A DNA stretch of 34,241 bases from positions 1-34,241 of the forward strand of contig CAMYKD010000049.1 of assembly GCA_947258885.1 (NCBI GenBank). Reading direction: 5' to 3'. This stretch comes from an uncultured Kiloniellales bacterium (GTDB lineage Bacteria; Pseudomonadota; Alphaproteobacteria; Kiloniellales; JAKSDN01). This document shows positions 1-8,719 of the stretch, in pieces; positions within the stretch are counted from its first letter, which is position 1; each line of letters starts with the position of its first letter. Both the position numbers and the translations under genes were made by a program. The notes under the pieces are model-generated. The model did not search any database, was not told where the DNA came from, and saw only the letters and a list, made by a program, of their open reading frames with translations.

Positions 1-971
1 GCGACGAGGCGATCGCCGGCAACATCGCCTCGATCCGGCAGGTCTTCGAGCGCTTCCTCGCCTTCGGCGACGGGCCGGCCGACGCCGTCCTGGTGAACAA
101 CGCCGACTGGCTCGATTCGCTCGCCTACATCCCGTTTCTGCGCGAGGTCGGCCGGCACTTCACGATCAACCGCATGCTGGCCTTCGATTCGGTCAAGCTG
201 CGCCTGGAGCGCGAGCAGCCGCTGACCTTCCTGGAGTTCAACTACATGATCCTCCAGGCCTACGACTTCCTCGAGCTGGCCCGGCGCCGCGACTGCGCGC
301 TGCAGATGGGCGGCTCGGACCAGTGGGGCAACATCGTCAACGGCGTCGAGCTGGGGCGCCGCATCGCCGGCAAGGAGCTCTACGGCCTCACCACGCCGCT
401 GATCACCACGGCCGCGGGAGCCAAGATGGGCAAGACCGCGGCGGGCGCCGTGTGGCTGAACGAGGCGCGGCTTTCGGCCTACGACTACTGGCAGTTCTGG
501 CGCAACACCGAGGACGGCGACGTCGGCCGCTTCCTGCGCCTCTTCACCGAGCTGCCGGAAGACGAGATCGGCCGCCTCGAGGCCCTCGAAGGGTCCGGGA
601 TCAACGAGGCCAAGAAGATCCTGGCCGACGAGGCCACGAAGCTCTGCCGCGGCGCCGAGGCCGCCGAGGCCGCCGCCGAAACCGCCCGCCAGACCTTCGA
701 GGAGGGCAAGCTGGGCGCCGACCTGCCTTCGATCGAGGTGCCCCGGAGCGAGCTGGCCGGCGGCGTCGCCCTCTTCGAGCTGATGCGCCGCGCGGGCCTG
801 GCCGAGAGCAACGGCGCGGCAAGGCGCCTCATCAAGGGCGGCGGCGCGCGCCTCAACGACGCGGTGATCGGCGAGGAGACCCGCCAAGTCGGCCCGGACG
901 ACCTGAACGCCGAGGGCGTCGTCAAGCTCTCGGCCGGCAAGAAGCGCCACGCGTTGGTACGCGCGGTCTAG
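1..971 (+). CDS. tyrS: Tyrosyl-tRNA synthetase, 5' end outside window
   Basis: This enzyme charges tRNA-Tyr with tyrosine in the cytoplasm. The reading frame is already open at base 3 and continues to the TAG at 969-971, so the N-terminus and the HIGH motif lie outside the window. The GTG at 93 is an internal codon, not the start. Visible family signatures are the tyrosine-pocket segment with MGGSDQWGN, the KMSKS-equivalent loop KMGKT (423-437), and a C-terminal S4-like RNA-binding domain (about 780-960, around [18 protein letters not shown]). The KMGKT form resembles the KFGKT loop of bacterial TyrRS of the E. coli type. Nothing in the visible part is broken. No clear terminator follows the stop codon. 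Confidence 0.96.
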   Translation, partial: DEAIAGNIASIRQVFERFLAFGDGPADAVLVNNADWLDSLAYIPFLREVGRHFTINRMLAFDSVKLRLEREQPLTFLEFNYMILQAYDFLELARRRDCALQMGGSDQWGNIVNGVELGRRIAGKELYGLTTPLITTAAGAKMGKTAAGAVWLNEARLSAYDYWQFWRNTEDGDVGRFLRLFTELPEDEIGRLEALEGSGINEAKKILADEATKLCRGAEAAEAAAETARQTFEEGKLGADLPSIEVPRSELAGGVALFELMRRAGLAESNGAARRLIKGGGARLNDAVIGEETRQVGPDDLNAEGVVKLSAGKKRHALVRAV

Positions 972-1353
972 CTCCTCTACGCATGGCTGGATTGGCGGCG
1001 TTGTCAGGGGGATATCTACTACCCCTAGAACTCCAGCCCTATCCACAACTGTATTTCCATGACGGTCCGTGGCCTGGACCCGACCTTTGGGCCATGAAGT
1101 GTGTCGACCGGAGGTGTAGCAATAACCAAGGTTTCCCGATCCTTCTGCGGCGCGAGCGGCGGAGGTGAGGCAGGGAGGCGGTGAGGCGCGTCGGTTTTGG
1201 CAACCTCCAGCATTGGGAAACGAAGTCCCCTTTACAGTGCTTTATTAACCGGTCCATCGATAAGATTGTCGCCATACTTGACGACAACGGTCGAGCGCAC
1301 CTTGTCCTTCGGGTTGGCCAAGCGCCGCTTGACCACGCCGAGGAGTTCGTGTG
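972..1353. other. Intergenic region, no convincing gene
   Basis: About 380 bases between tyrS and the small exported protein. No RNA gene or strong hairpin with a U-tract was found. A minus-strand frame ending at 1232 encodes a plausible-looking tail (NPKDKVRSTVVVKYGDNL), but its only starts lie inside the next gene on the opposite strand, so it is not called. The promoter of the gene at 1354 must lie here. A ribosome site AGGAG at 1341-1345 precedes that start. Confidence 0.5.
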
Positions 1354-1800
1354 ATGGTTGAGCGAGCTTTCCGAATTCCCTCCAGAATCCATCTGTTCGT
1401 CTTCGCGATAGGATGGCCTCTTGTCGCATCGAGCAATGCGGGCGCGGTCACAGCCACTGTAACAAGTTCCGCAGCGCCGATCGTGCAGGTCCGAGTCGGC
1501 GAGCACGCCGGCTTCAATCGAATGGTGTTCGACTGGACCTGGCGGGTGCCCTATCGGATCGAAACGCAGGAAGGCCAGGTTACCGTGATCTTCGAACGGC
1601 AAGCACGGCTCGACATGTCGCGCTTTCCGCACTGTCCTCCGCCCTTCTTCAAGAGCGTCAAGACACGCACTGGGAGCAATGGCCTGACAGTCGATCTCGA
1701 GATCCCGTCCGGGACGAAGCTGCGCCACTTCGTGCACGGCGCCAAAGTAGTGATCGACGTGCTGGCGCCGGGCACGCGAGAGGACGCTCCCGCCTCCTAG
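1354..1800 (+). CDS. Small exported protein, AMIN-like domain
   Basis: 148-residue protein of unknown function. The ATG at 1354 is preferred over the GTG at 1351 because AGGAG at 1341-1345 sits 8 bases upstream. The first 30 or so residues are basic then hydrophobic and end in a small-residue stretch (SSNAGA), which fits a Sec signal peptide. The mature part has the pattern VRVGEHAGFNRMVFDW, then short beta-like segments, ending in LRHFVHGAKVVIDVL. This resembles the N-terminal AMIN-like beta domain that in alphaproteobacteria often precedes long TPR regions. Here the protein stops right after that domain, so it is either a stand-alone version or a truncated relative. A periplasmic or cell-wall-associated role is inference only. 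Confidence 0.7.
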   Translation: MVERAFRIPSRIHLFVFAIGWPLVASSNAGAVTATVTSSAAPIVQVRVGEHAGFNRMVFDWTWRVPYRIETQEGQVTVIFERQARLDMSRFPHCPPPFFKSVKTRTGSNGLTVDLEIPSGTKLRHFVHGAKVVIDVLAPGTREDAPAS

Positions 1801-2107
1801 GCGCAGCCGGCGAACGCCCAGGGCACAAATGACCGTCACGTCATCCTGTCAGTGACGCTCCTGGTCCGCCGCCGTTCGTCGTTGCATGACAGGTTCTGTG
1901 GCAGGGCCGAAACGAAGCAGATCCGGACCTGATGATTGCGGGTCGGGACTGGATCGCGCCTGAGCTTTCGACGTCTATTCGTTGTTCATCCGGCTGCGAT
2001 CTGCGGTCATGTCCCGGGAAGTGGTGTATGACCGCCGAACATCCGCCCATCGGAGCGAACGGCCTTCATGAGTGTACGACCTAGCCGCCGGGCGCCGCCC
2101 CCGCCCC
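1801..2107. other. Intergenic region between convergent genes
   Basis: About 307 bases between the ends of two convergent genes. The open frames seen on either strand have no ribosome site or recognisable protein character. No clear intrinsic terminator with a U-tract was seen for either flanking gene. Confidence 0.5.
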
Positions 2108-5100
2108 TCACCGTTCGCGGCCTTCCGGGTAGACCGTTGCCTCGTCGCCGTCGATCCCGCCGAAGAGGCCGCGCAGGAAGCCGGGGGCGAGCGCCGAGAG
2201 CGGGTTGACCGAGACCTCCGGCGCGTCCAGCGCGCCCTTCATCTCGTAGGTGAAGGCAAAGAGGCCCTCGCCCTCGCCGCCGGTCAGAATCCGGCCCAGG
2301 ATCGGGATCGCCCCCAGGATCCGGTTGACCGTGTAGGCGGGAACTATCGTCCCCTCGAGATCGAGCTCGGCCGTGCCGAAATCGATGTCGCCCTTGGCGG
2401 TGATCCCGAGCGCGGAACCGTAGGCGTGCAGCAGCTCGGTGCGTGCGACGCCGTCGGTCAAGGTGAAATCGCTCGACAGGCGGTCGAAGTAGATGCCATT
2501 GCCGCCCAGGGTATCCATCAAGCCGGTCAGCGAGGCGACGCTCAGCATACGAGCCAGGATCGGCGCGCCCACCATGACGTAGTCGTCGGCCTCGATCCGC
2601 GCCGTCAAGGGGTGGGCGGGAATCGGTCCGCCGCTCTGTCCGCTGATCCGCAGGCGCCCGCCCCTGATCGTGTCGCGCAGGTCGAGCGCGCGCAGGAACG
2701 CACCTATGTCCCCGGTGGCGACCTCCAGCGTATAGCCGCCCTGCGCCGCGGGCCGGTAGTTCATATGGAACGACCGCTCACGCTCCGGCACTCCTTCCGC
2801 CGCCGGCGCCGTCGCAGGGCCTGGTGGCGGGTCGGTGTCTTTGACATCGATCCCGTTGCTGGGCAGGCGCGCCTGCTTGGCTCTGTCGACCGCTTCCGCC
2901 GCCTCGATGGTTTCGGTCCACAGCGCACGCGGGAGCTTGGCGTCGACGGACATGAGCCGCCATCCCTCCGCGCCCCGGTCGAGCGCGACGGCCACCTCCT
3001 CGAGCTGGCGCCCCTCGCCGAAGGTGATGGCCTCCAAGCGAGGCGCGGAGAACGTGAACACCGGTAAGGATCCCCCGTCTCCGCCGTCCTCTTCCGGCTT
3101 GCCGTCCTTGCCCATGAACGGCGCGGCGTCGAACACGCCGCCGCCCACGCTGACGTCGACCTGTGGCCTGCCCAGGACCAGAGTGACGTCCGTCAGGCGC
3201 GACTTGCCCCAGGCGAAGGTCTCCAGCTCGAGCCGGGTGACGCCGTTGTCCTGGAAGCGGCCCTTGCCCCGGGCCGACAGGCTTCCCCCCTTGACCTCGA
3301 TCTCCTCCAGATCGGAGACCTTGTCGTCCGTGAGCTTCAGGACGACCCGAAGCTCCCCGGGCACCGCCGGCGGCTTCTCCCAGTTGAGGAAGGGAATCGA
3401 CAGGCTGGCCTGGTCCAGGCTCATGACCGCCTCGAGAGTGCCGCTTTGGTCGGGGAAGAGGGCGACCAGCAGCGAAGCCGAAACCGGCCCGTTCAGATAG
3501 GGCGCCATGTCCAAGCCGAGCGCCTCCCGGTCGGGTTGCTCCAGGGCCGGGACCTTCAAGACAAAGACGCTCCGTGGGCCATCGCCCTCCGTGAACCGCT
3601 CATGCCAATCGAGGTCGATCGGCACGCCGGCCAGCTCGACCGGTCCCGCCACGGTCATGCCTTTGTTGTCGAGACTGAGCGTCAATTCGCCGTCGGTCAC
3701 CGAACGCTGCAGCACGGCGTCGCGCACGCTCACCTGTTCCAGATCGGCCTCGGCGGTGATCTCCATCCGGTCATAAGTGAGATCGTGCACCAAAGGCATG
3801 CGAAAGTCCGCGCGCACGGAGGCTTGCCCCGCGGTATGGGCCGGGTCGATGCCGAGCGGGGAAACCAGGCGCAGGCTCTCGTGGTCGAGCAGCTCGAGCA
3901 TGTTTCTGAGCGGGCCGTCCACCAGGATGTCGATATCGATCAGCTGGTCGTATTTGTCGAAATCGAAAATCTCGATATCGGCCTCCGCGACCTTCAGGTC
4001 ACCGAGGACACCGCCCTCGAGTTCGAAGGTCATGCGCGTCTGGTCGAAGACGGCCGAGCCCGAGATCCCCACGACCGGCGGCATGGGACGATTGTAGTGG
4101 ACTTCCAGATCGCGGTACCGGTAGCCGCCCGAAAGAGTCTCGATCTCGGCGGCCGCGAAGTCGCCGCCCGGGATCCTGAGCGCTGTCTTGAGCCAGCTCT
4201 TCTCCATCGTGCCCTTCGGTATGTTCTCGATGACCCATTCCCGGGCGTCGGTAGCGAGCCCGGGCGGCCAGTACCGCGTCAGGTCCCCGGCCGGCGCGCC
4301 CGTTGTCCGGGACTCGGCGTCGATCCGTAGATCGCCGTCCAGGACCGTCGCAACGCCGTTCAGCATGAATGCCGGCCCTGGCCCCGCCGTGGAACTCGCA
4401 TCCGGGCCCAGTTGCAGCGAGGCGTTTTCTATCTCAAGCCGCTGGGCGACCCCGTCCATCCGGCCGTGCAGTTCGAAGCCTTGCACCGGCAGCGGTTCGG
4501 GGAGCCACTGGGGCAAAGAAAGCGAGCCTGGACCACCGTTCAGGCCGAACGCCAGGGACCGGACCCGTCCGGCGGCGCCAAGCACGGCCGTGAGCGAGCC
4601 GTCGAGCGCGACCTGGAGACCCGACACCGGTGCAAGGCCCGGCACGAGCGAGGCCAGGGCCTCGAAACGCAGCCCGGAAAAACGCGTCAGGAAAACGCTT
4701 GTGCCGGCGGCCTTGTCCTGGCGAAAAGCTGCCTCGACATCGGCGGTCTGCTCGCCCAGGGCCAGGGTCAAGTCCATCTCTCCGGCCAGGCCGTCGCCGT
4801 CACGCCGGATCTCGATCCCGGCCAAGGGCGCGCGCCAGACCGCACCCAGTTTTCGGTCGATCACGGTGAGCGAGCCATCCACGATGCGCGCTGTCTTGAG
4901 GAACGACATGGGCCGCTCCGGGCTCGGGTCGGACTGGAGCTCTCTCAGGATCTCCGGCACCAGGGCCGAGAGATCGGCCTGGGCCGGTGGTTCCGCGGAC
5001 TCTGTCTCGGACTCCGTCTCGGCCGGGTCCAGGCCGAAATCGAAGCTGCCGTCCGACCACCGCACCAGGGTGACGCGCGCGCCGGCGACCTCGATCTCGG

Positions 5101-5440
5101 TGGGCGCGATGACGCCCTGCACCAAGGCGCGCAGGCTCAGGTTGACGGAAACGTCGGGCAGGTTCGCGATGGTGAAGCCGCTGGCGTCGCTCAGCCGCAC
5201 CGCGCGGGCCCTGAGGTCCACGGTGCGCGCCCAATCGGTCCAGGTCAGAACGGTCGCGCCGATCTCGACCCTCGGCGCCTTGTCGCCGCCGCCCAGGGCC
5301 GTCTCCAGGTAGGGCGTCAGGAAATCGACGCGGAGCGGCCCCTCGGACAGGCGCCAGACGGTGACGCCGACCAGCAAGGCCGCGGCGGCCAGGACGCCCA
5401 GGACGACCTCGATCAGGATTCGCGAGGAGCGTCGCAACAT
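2108..5440 (-). CDS. AsmA-like / YhdP-type DUF3971 envelope protein
   Basis: 1110-residue protein with one N-terminal membrane anchor (about residues 9-30, IEVVLGVLAAAALLVGVTVW) followed by a very long beta-rich periplasmic part. The N-terminal half matches the DUF3971 region of YhdP-like proteins. The C-terminal part matches the AsmA_2 type domain, including DFTLTDGVARTELLHAYGSA and the closing NPLSALAPGFLRGLF motif. Large AsmA-like proteins are thought to form hydrophobic grooves that move phospholipid between inner and outer membrane. That role is carried over from the family. The gene is divergent from glnE with 138 bases between starts, so both promoters share that space. The ATG at 5440 begins directly before the charged and hydrophobic anchor. 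No frameshift was seen. Confidence 0.88.
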   Translation of the reverse strand: MLRRSSRILIEVVLGVLAAAALLVGVTVWRLSEGPLRVDFLTPYLETALGGGDKAPRVEIGATVLTWTDWARTVDLRARAVRLSDASGFTIANLPDVSVNLSLRALVQGVIAPTEIEVAGARVTLVRWSDGSFDFGLDPAETESETESAEPPAQADLSALVPEILRELQSDPSPERPMSFLKTARIVDGSLTVIDRKLGAVWRAPLAGIEIRRDGDGLAGEMDLTLALGEQTADVEAAFRQDKAAGTSVFLTRFSGLRFEALASLVPGLAPVSGLQVALDGSLTAVLGAAGRVRSLAFGLNGGPGSLSLPQWLPEPLPVQGFELHGRMDGVAQRLEIENASLQLGPDASSTAGPGPAFMLNGVATVLDGDLRIDAESRTTGAPAGDLTRYWPPGLATDAREWVIENIPKGTMEKSWLKTALRIPGGDFAAAEIETLSGGYRYRDLEVHYNRPMPPVVGISGSAVFDQTRMTFELEGGVLGDLKVAEADIEIFDFDKYDQLIDIDILVDGPLRNMLELLDHESLRLVSPLGIDPAHTAGQASVRADFRMPLVHDLTYDRMEITAEADLEQVSVRDAVLQRSVTDGELTLSLDNKGMTVAGPVELAGVPIDLDWHERFTEGDGPRSVFVLKVPALEQPDREALGLDMAPYLNGPVSASLLVALFPDQSGTLEAVMSLDQASLSIPFLNWEKPPAVPGELRVVLKLTDDKVSDLEEIEVKGGSLSARGKGRFQDNGVTRLELETFAWGKSRLTDVTLVLGRPQVDVSVGGGVFDAAPFMGKDGKPEEDGGDGGSLPVFTFSAPRLEAITFGEGRQLEEVAVALDRGAEGWRLMSVDAKLPRALWTETIEAAEAVDRAKQARLPSNGIDVKDTDPPPGPATAPAAEGVPERERSFHMNYRPAAQGGYTLEVATGDIGAFLRALDLRDTIRGGRLRISGQSGGPIPAHPLTARIEADDYVMVGAPILARMLSVASLTGLMDTLGGNGIYFDRLSSDFTLTDGVARTELLHAYGSALGITAKGDIDFGTAELDLEGTIVPAYTVNRILGAIPILGRILTGGEGEGLFAFTYEMKGALDAPEVSVNPLSALAPGFLRGLFGGIDGDEATVYPEGRER

Positions 5441-5578
5441 CGCGCTATCCCGCCGATCGCAACGGGCTTCGTGCGCCCGGCCCGGGGCCGGCGCTCTTGA
5501 CCGGGACGAGCGCCTCTCGCACTTTGCGGGAGCCGGGGACGGCGCGGTTCAATACGTTCAATACCAAGGACCTTCGGT

Positions 5579-8578
5579 ATGACACAGGACCTCTTCTTCC
5601 TTTCTGTAACCGACCCCTTGCCGAAGGTAAACGATCCGGCACGCGCCGCGCTTGGCCTGCAACACTGGGAGGAGCGGACCGCTCTCCTGGACGACTCCGC
5701 GCTGGCGGCCTTCGCGCGCGAACTGGCCGAGGATCCCGCCGGCCGGCGCCTGCTCGAGGCGCTGTTCGCCAACAGCCCGTTTCTCACTCACTGCGTGCTT
5801 ACGGATATAGGGTTCCTGGCCCGTTTGTTGAAGCAGGGACCCGGGGCCGCCTTGAACGAGGTCCTGGCGGGACTGAAGGGCGAAGCTGGCCGCGAACCCG
5901 ACAAGGCGCGGCTGATGGCCGCGCTGCGCGTCGCGCGGCGGCGGGTCGCGCTGACCGTCGCCCTGGCCGACATCACGGCAAGCTGGCCGCTCGAGCGGAT
6001 CACCGAAGCGCTCACCGCCTTCGCCGATGCCGCCGTCTCGGCGACCGTCTCCCACCTCCTCTTGGGCGCCGCAAAGCGCGGCGACATCGCGCTCGCCGAC
6101 GGCACGGACCCGGAATGCGCCTGCGGCTATGCCGTGCTCGGCATGGGCAAGTACGGCGCGCGCGAGCTGAACTATTCATCGGACATCGACCTCATCGTGA
6201 TCTTCGACCCGGAGACGGCCGATTACCGCGGCCGGCTGAGCCCGCAGGAGGCCTTCGTCCGCATGACCCGGGACCTGGTGGCGATCCTGGAGGAGCGGAC
6301 CGGCGACGGCTACGTCCACCGGGTCGACCTGAGGCTCAGGCCCGACCCCGGCGCCATGCCGCTCGCGATCTCTTACACCGCCGCCATGACCTATTACGAG
6401 AGCATGGGCCAGAACTGGGAGCGCGCCGCGATGATCAAGGCGCGTCCGGCGGCGGGCGACCTCGCGCTGGGGGCGGCGCTGCTCGCCGAGTTGAAGCCCT
6501 TCGTCTGGCGCAAGCACCTGGACTTCTGGGCCATCGAGGACGTGCATTCCATCAAACGCCAGATCCACAGCCACAAGGGCGGCGGCAAGATCGCGCTGGC
6601 CGGACACAACATCAAGCTCGGCCGGGGCGGCATTCGCGAAATCGAGTTCTTCGCCCAGACCCAGCAGCTGATCTACGGCGGGCGCGACCCGCAATTGCGC
6701 TCGTCCGCGACGGTCGAGGCGCTGGACGCCCTGGCCCGGGCTGGCCGCATCGACCGGGCGGCGGCCCAGGACCTCGCCGCGTCCTACCGCTTCCTGCGCA
6801 CGCTCGAGCATCGCCTGCAGATGATCGACGACCAGCAGACCCACGATTTGCCCAAGGACCCGGCCGGTCTGGCGCAGGTCGCATCCTTCATGGGCTATGA
6901 CGGCCCCGGGCCGTTCCAGGAGACGCTGCTCGGCCATCTGCGCCGGGTCGAGAGCGCCTATGCCGAGCTGTTCGAGCAGGCGCCCACGCTGTCGGGACCA
7001 GGCAACCTGATCTTCACCGGGGGCGAGCCCGAGCCCGGCACGATCGCCACGCTGCAGGCCCTCGGGTTCGAGGACGGCGCCGCGGTCTTCCAGGTCGTGC
7101 GCGCCTGGCACCACGGCCGCTACCGCGCCACTCGCTCGACCCGCGCGCGCCAGATCCTGACCGAACTGATGCCGACCCTGCTCGAGGCGCTCGGCAAGAC
7201 GCCCGCGCCGAACGCGGCGCTCGTCAAGTTCGACGAGTTCCTGGCCGGGCTGCCGGCCGGCGTGCAGCTCTTCTCGCTGCTGCACGCCAACCCGGAGCTG
7301 CTCGACCTGCTGGCCCGGATCATGGGCGGAGCCCCGGCCCTGGCCGAGCACCTGAGCCGCCGTCCGGGACTGCTCGACGCCGTGCTCGCGCCGGATTTCT
7401 TCGACCCGGTCCCGCCTCGGGTCCGGCTTGCGGAGGAGCTCGGCAAGGTCCTCGTCCAGGCGCGGGACTTCCAGGACGTGCTCGACCTGTCGCGCCGCTG
7501 GGCCAACGACCGCAAGTTTCAGGCCGGCACCCATATCCTGCACCACACCGCCTCGATCGAGGAATCCGGGCGGGCGCTCAGCGACATCGCCGACAGCGTG
7601 ATTGTGACGCTCGCCGGGCCGGTTCTGGAGGAGGTCGCCAGGGCCCATGGGCGCGTTCCCGGGGCCGGCTTGGCGGTCCTGGCGCTCGGCAAGCTGGGGG
7701 GCCGGGAGATGACCGTCTCCTCGGACCTCGACTTGATCTTCATCTACGAGGCCGAAACCTCGGCCGAGACCTCGGACGGCCCCAAGGCGCTGCCGGTCAG
7801 CCAGTACTACGGCCGCTTGGCGCAACGCTTCATCAATGCGCTCTCCGCGCTCACCGCCGAGGGCCGGCTCTACGAGATCGACATGCGCCTGCGCCCCTCC
7901 GGCAAGGCCGGGCCGATCGGCGTGTCCCTGAACGCCTTCCGCCGGTATCAGGAATCCGAGGCCTGGACCTGGGAGCACATGGCGCTCACGCGCGCCCGCG
8001 TGGTCGCCGGCGACCCCGGCCTGGCCGAGCGCATCGAGGCCGCCGTCTCCCAGGTGCTGACCGCGCCGCGCGACGCGGAGCGGCTCCTGGTCGACGTCGC
8101 CGAGATGCGCGCGCGCATCGCGCGCGAGCACCAGGCCGCCTCGCTCTGGGAGGTCAAGCACCTGCGCGGCGGCCTGGTCGACCTGGAGTTCCTCGCCCAG
8201 TATCTGCAGCTGCGCCACGCCGAAGCGCATCCCGAGGTGCTCGACCGCTCGACCCAGGGCGCTTTCGCCAAGCTGGCCGAGGCCGGGGCGATCGGCGCCT
8301 CGCTGGCTGGCCGCCTGATCGAGGCCACGCGGCGGATGCGCCAGGTCCAGGGGTTCCTGCGCCTGACCGTGAGCGGCGGGTTCGACGAAGAGGCCGCGCC
8401 CGAGGGTCTCAAGAGCGCGCTGGCGCGGGCCGCCGGGGCGGCCGACTTCGCCACGCTCAAGGCCGACCTGATCGGGACCGCCCAGGCCGTGCACGAGGCC
8501 TTCGTCGAGATCGTCGAGGCGCCGGCCCGAGAGGCCGCCGCCCGTCTTCCAGATGCCCGGAACAAAAATCAAGAGTAG
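5579..8578 (+). CDS. glnE: Glutamine synthetase adenylyltransferase / adenylyl-removing enzyme
   Basis: Bifunctional enzyme that attaches AMP to glutamine synthetase and removes it again in response to PII, setting nitrogen assimilation. The 999 residues are close to the usual length. Two nucleotidyltransferase cores are visible. The N-terminal one (about residues 187-209, GMGKYGARELNYSSDIDL) is normally the deadenylylating domain. The C-terminal one (about 700-725, LGKLGGREMTVSSDLDL) is normally the adenylylating domain. Both keep the G-S-D-x-D type metal-binding aspartates. The ATG at 5579 has AAGGA at 5566-5570, 8 bases upstream. The gene is divergent from the AsmA-like gene and followed by an AT-rich stretch and two histidine kinases. 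Confidence 0.97.
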   Translation: MTQDLFFLSVTDPLPKVNDPARAALGLQHWEERTALLDDSALAAFARELAEDPAGRRLLEALFANSPFLTHCVLTDIGFLARLLKQGPGAALNEVLAGLKGEAGREPDKARLMAALRVARRRVALTVALADITASWPLERITEALTAFADAAVSATVSHLLLGAAKRGDIALADGTDPECACGYAVLGMGKYGARELNYSSDIDLIVIFDPETADYRGRLSPQEAFVRMTRDLVAILEERTGDGYVHRVDLRLRPDPGAMPLAISYTAAMTYYESMGQNWERAAMIKARPAAGDLALGAALLAELKPFVWRKHLDFWAIEDVHSIKRQIHSHKGGGKIALAGHNIKLGRGGIREIEFFAQTQQLIYGGRDPQLRSSATVEALDALARAGRIDRAAAQDLAASYRFLRTLEHRLQMIDDQQTHDLPKDPAGLAQVASFMGYDGPGPFQETLLGHLRRVESAYAELFEQAPTLSGPGNLIFTGGEPEPGTIATLQALGFEDGAAVFQVVRAWHHGRYRATRSTRARQILTELMPTLLEALGKTPAPNAALVKFDEFLAGLPAGVQLFSLLHANPELLDLLARIMGGAPALAEHLSRRPGLLDAVLAPDFFDPVPPRVRLAEELGKVLVQARDFQDVLDLSRRWANDRKFQAGTHILHHTASIEESGRALSDIADSVIVTLAGPVLEEVARAHGRVPGAGLAVLALGKLGGREMTVSSDLDLIFIYEAETSAETSDGPKALPVSQYYGRLAQRFINALSALTAEGRLYEIDMRLRPSGKAGPIGVSLNAFRRYQESEAWTWEHMALTRARVVAGDPGLAERIEAAVSQVLTAPRDAERLLVDVAEMRARIAREHQAASLWEVKHLRGGLVDLEFLAQYLQLRHAEAHPEVLDRSTQGAFAKLAEAGAIGASLAGRLIEATRRMRQVQGFLRLTVSGGFDEEAAPEGLKSALARAAGAADFATLKADLIGTAQAVHEAFVEIVEAPAREAAARLPDARNKNQE

Positions 8579-8719
8579 AAAATAAATATGGCCCTCCACA
8601 TATGCTGGAAAGATATAGCCTTGTCCGTCAATACTTCGATATTGCATGATAAATATATCAAGTATTTATTGTTATATTTACTTTTTCTAAATGCCGAACG
8701 TCCACTATCATAAGCTACC
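8579..8719. promoter_or_regulatory. AT-rich upstream region of first histidine kinase
   Basis: This stretch is strikingly AT-rich against GC-rich coding neighbours, especially around 8636-8692 where runs of A and T dominate. It lies directly before the first kinase and probably holds its promoter. A similar AT-rich stretch precedes the second kinase. No defined -35/-10 pair is claimed. Confidence 0.5.

Noticed and set aside
1232-1429. Minus-strand 65-codon frame with a protein-like end
   Set aside because: Its starts lie inside the small exported protein gene on the other strand and no ribosome site is seen. The tail may be chance or a fragment.
6176-8647. Long minus-strand open frame (823 codons)
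   Set aside because: It lies wholly over glnE, has the arginine, glutamine and glycine composition of an antisense GC-rich frame, and no recognisable domain.
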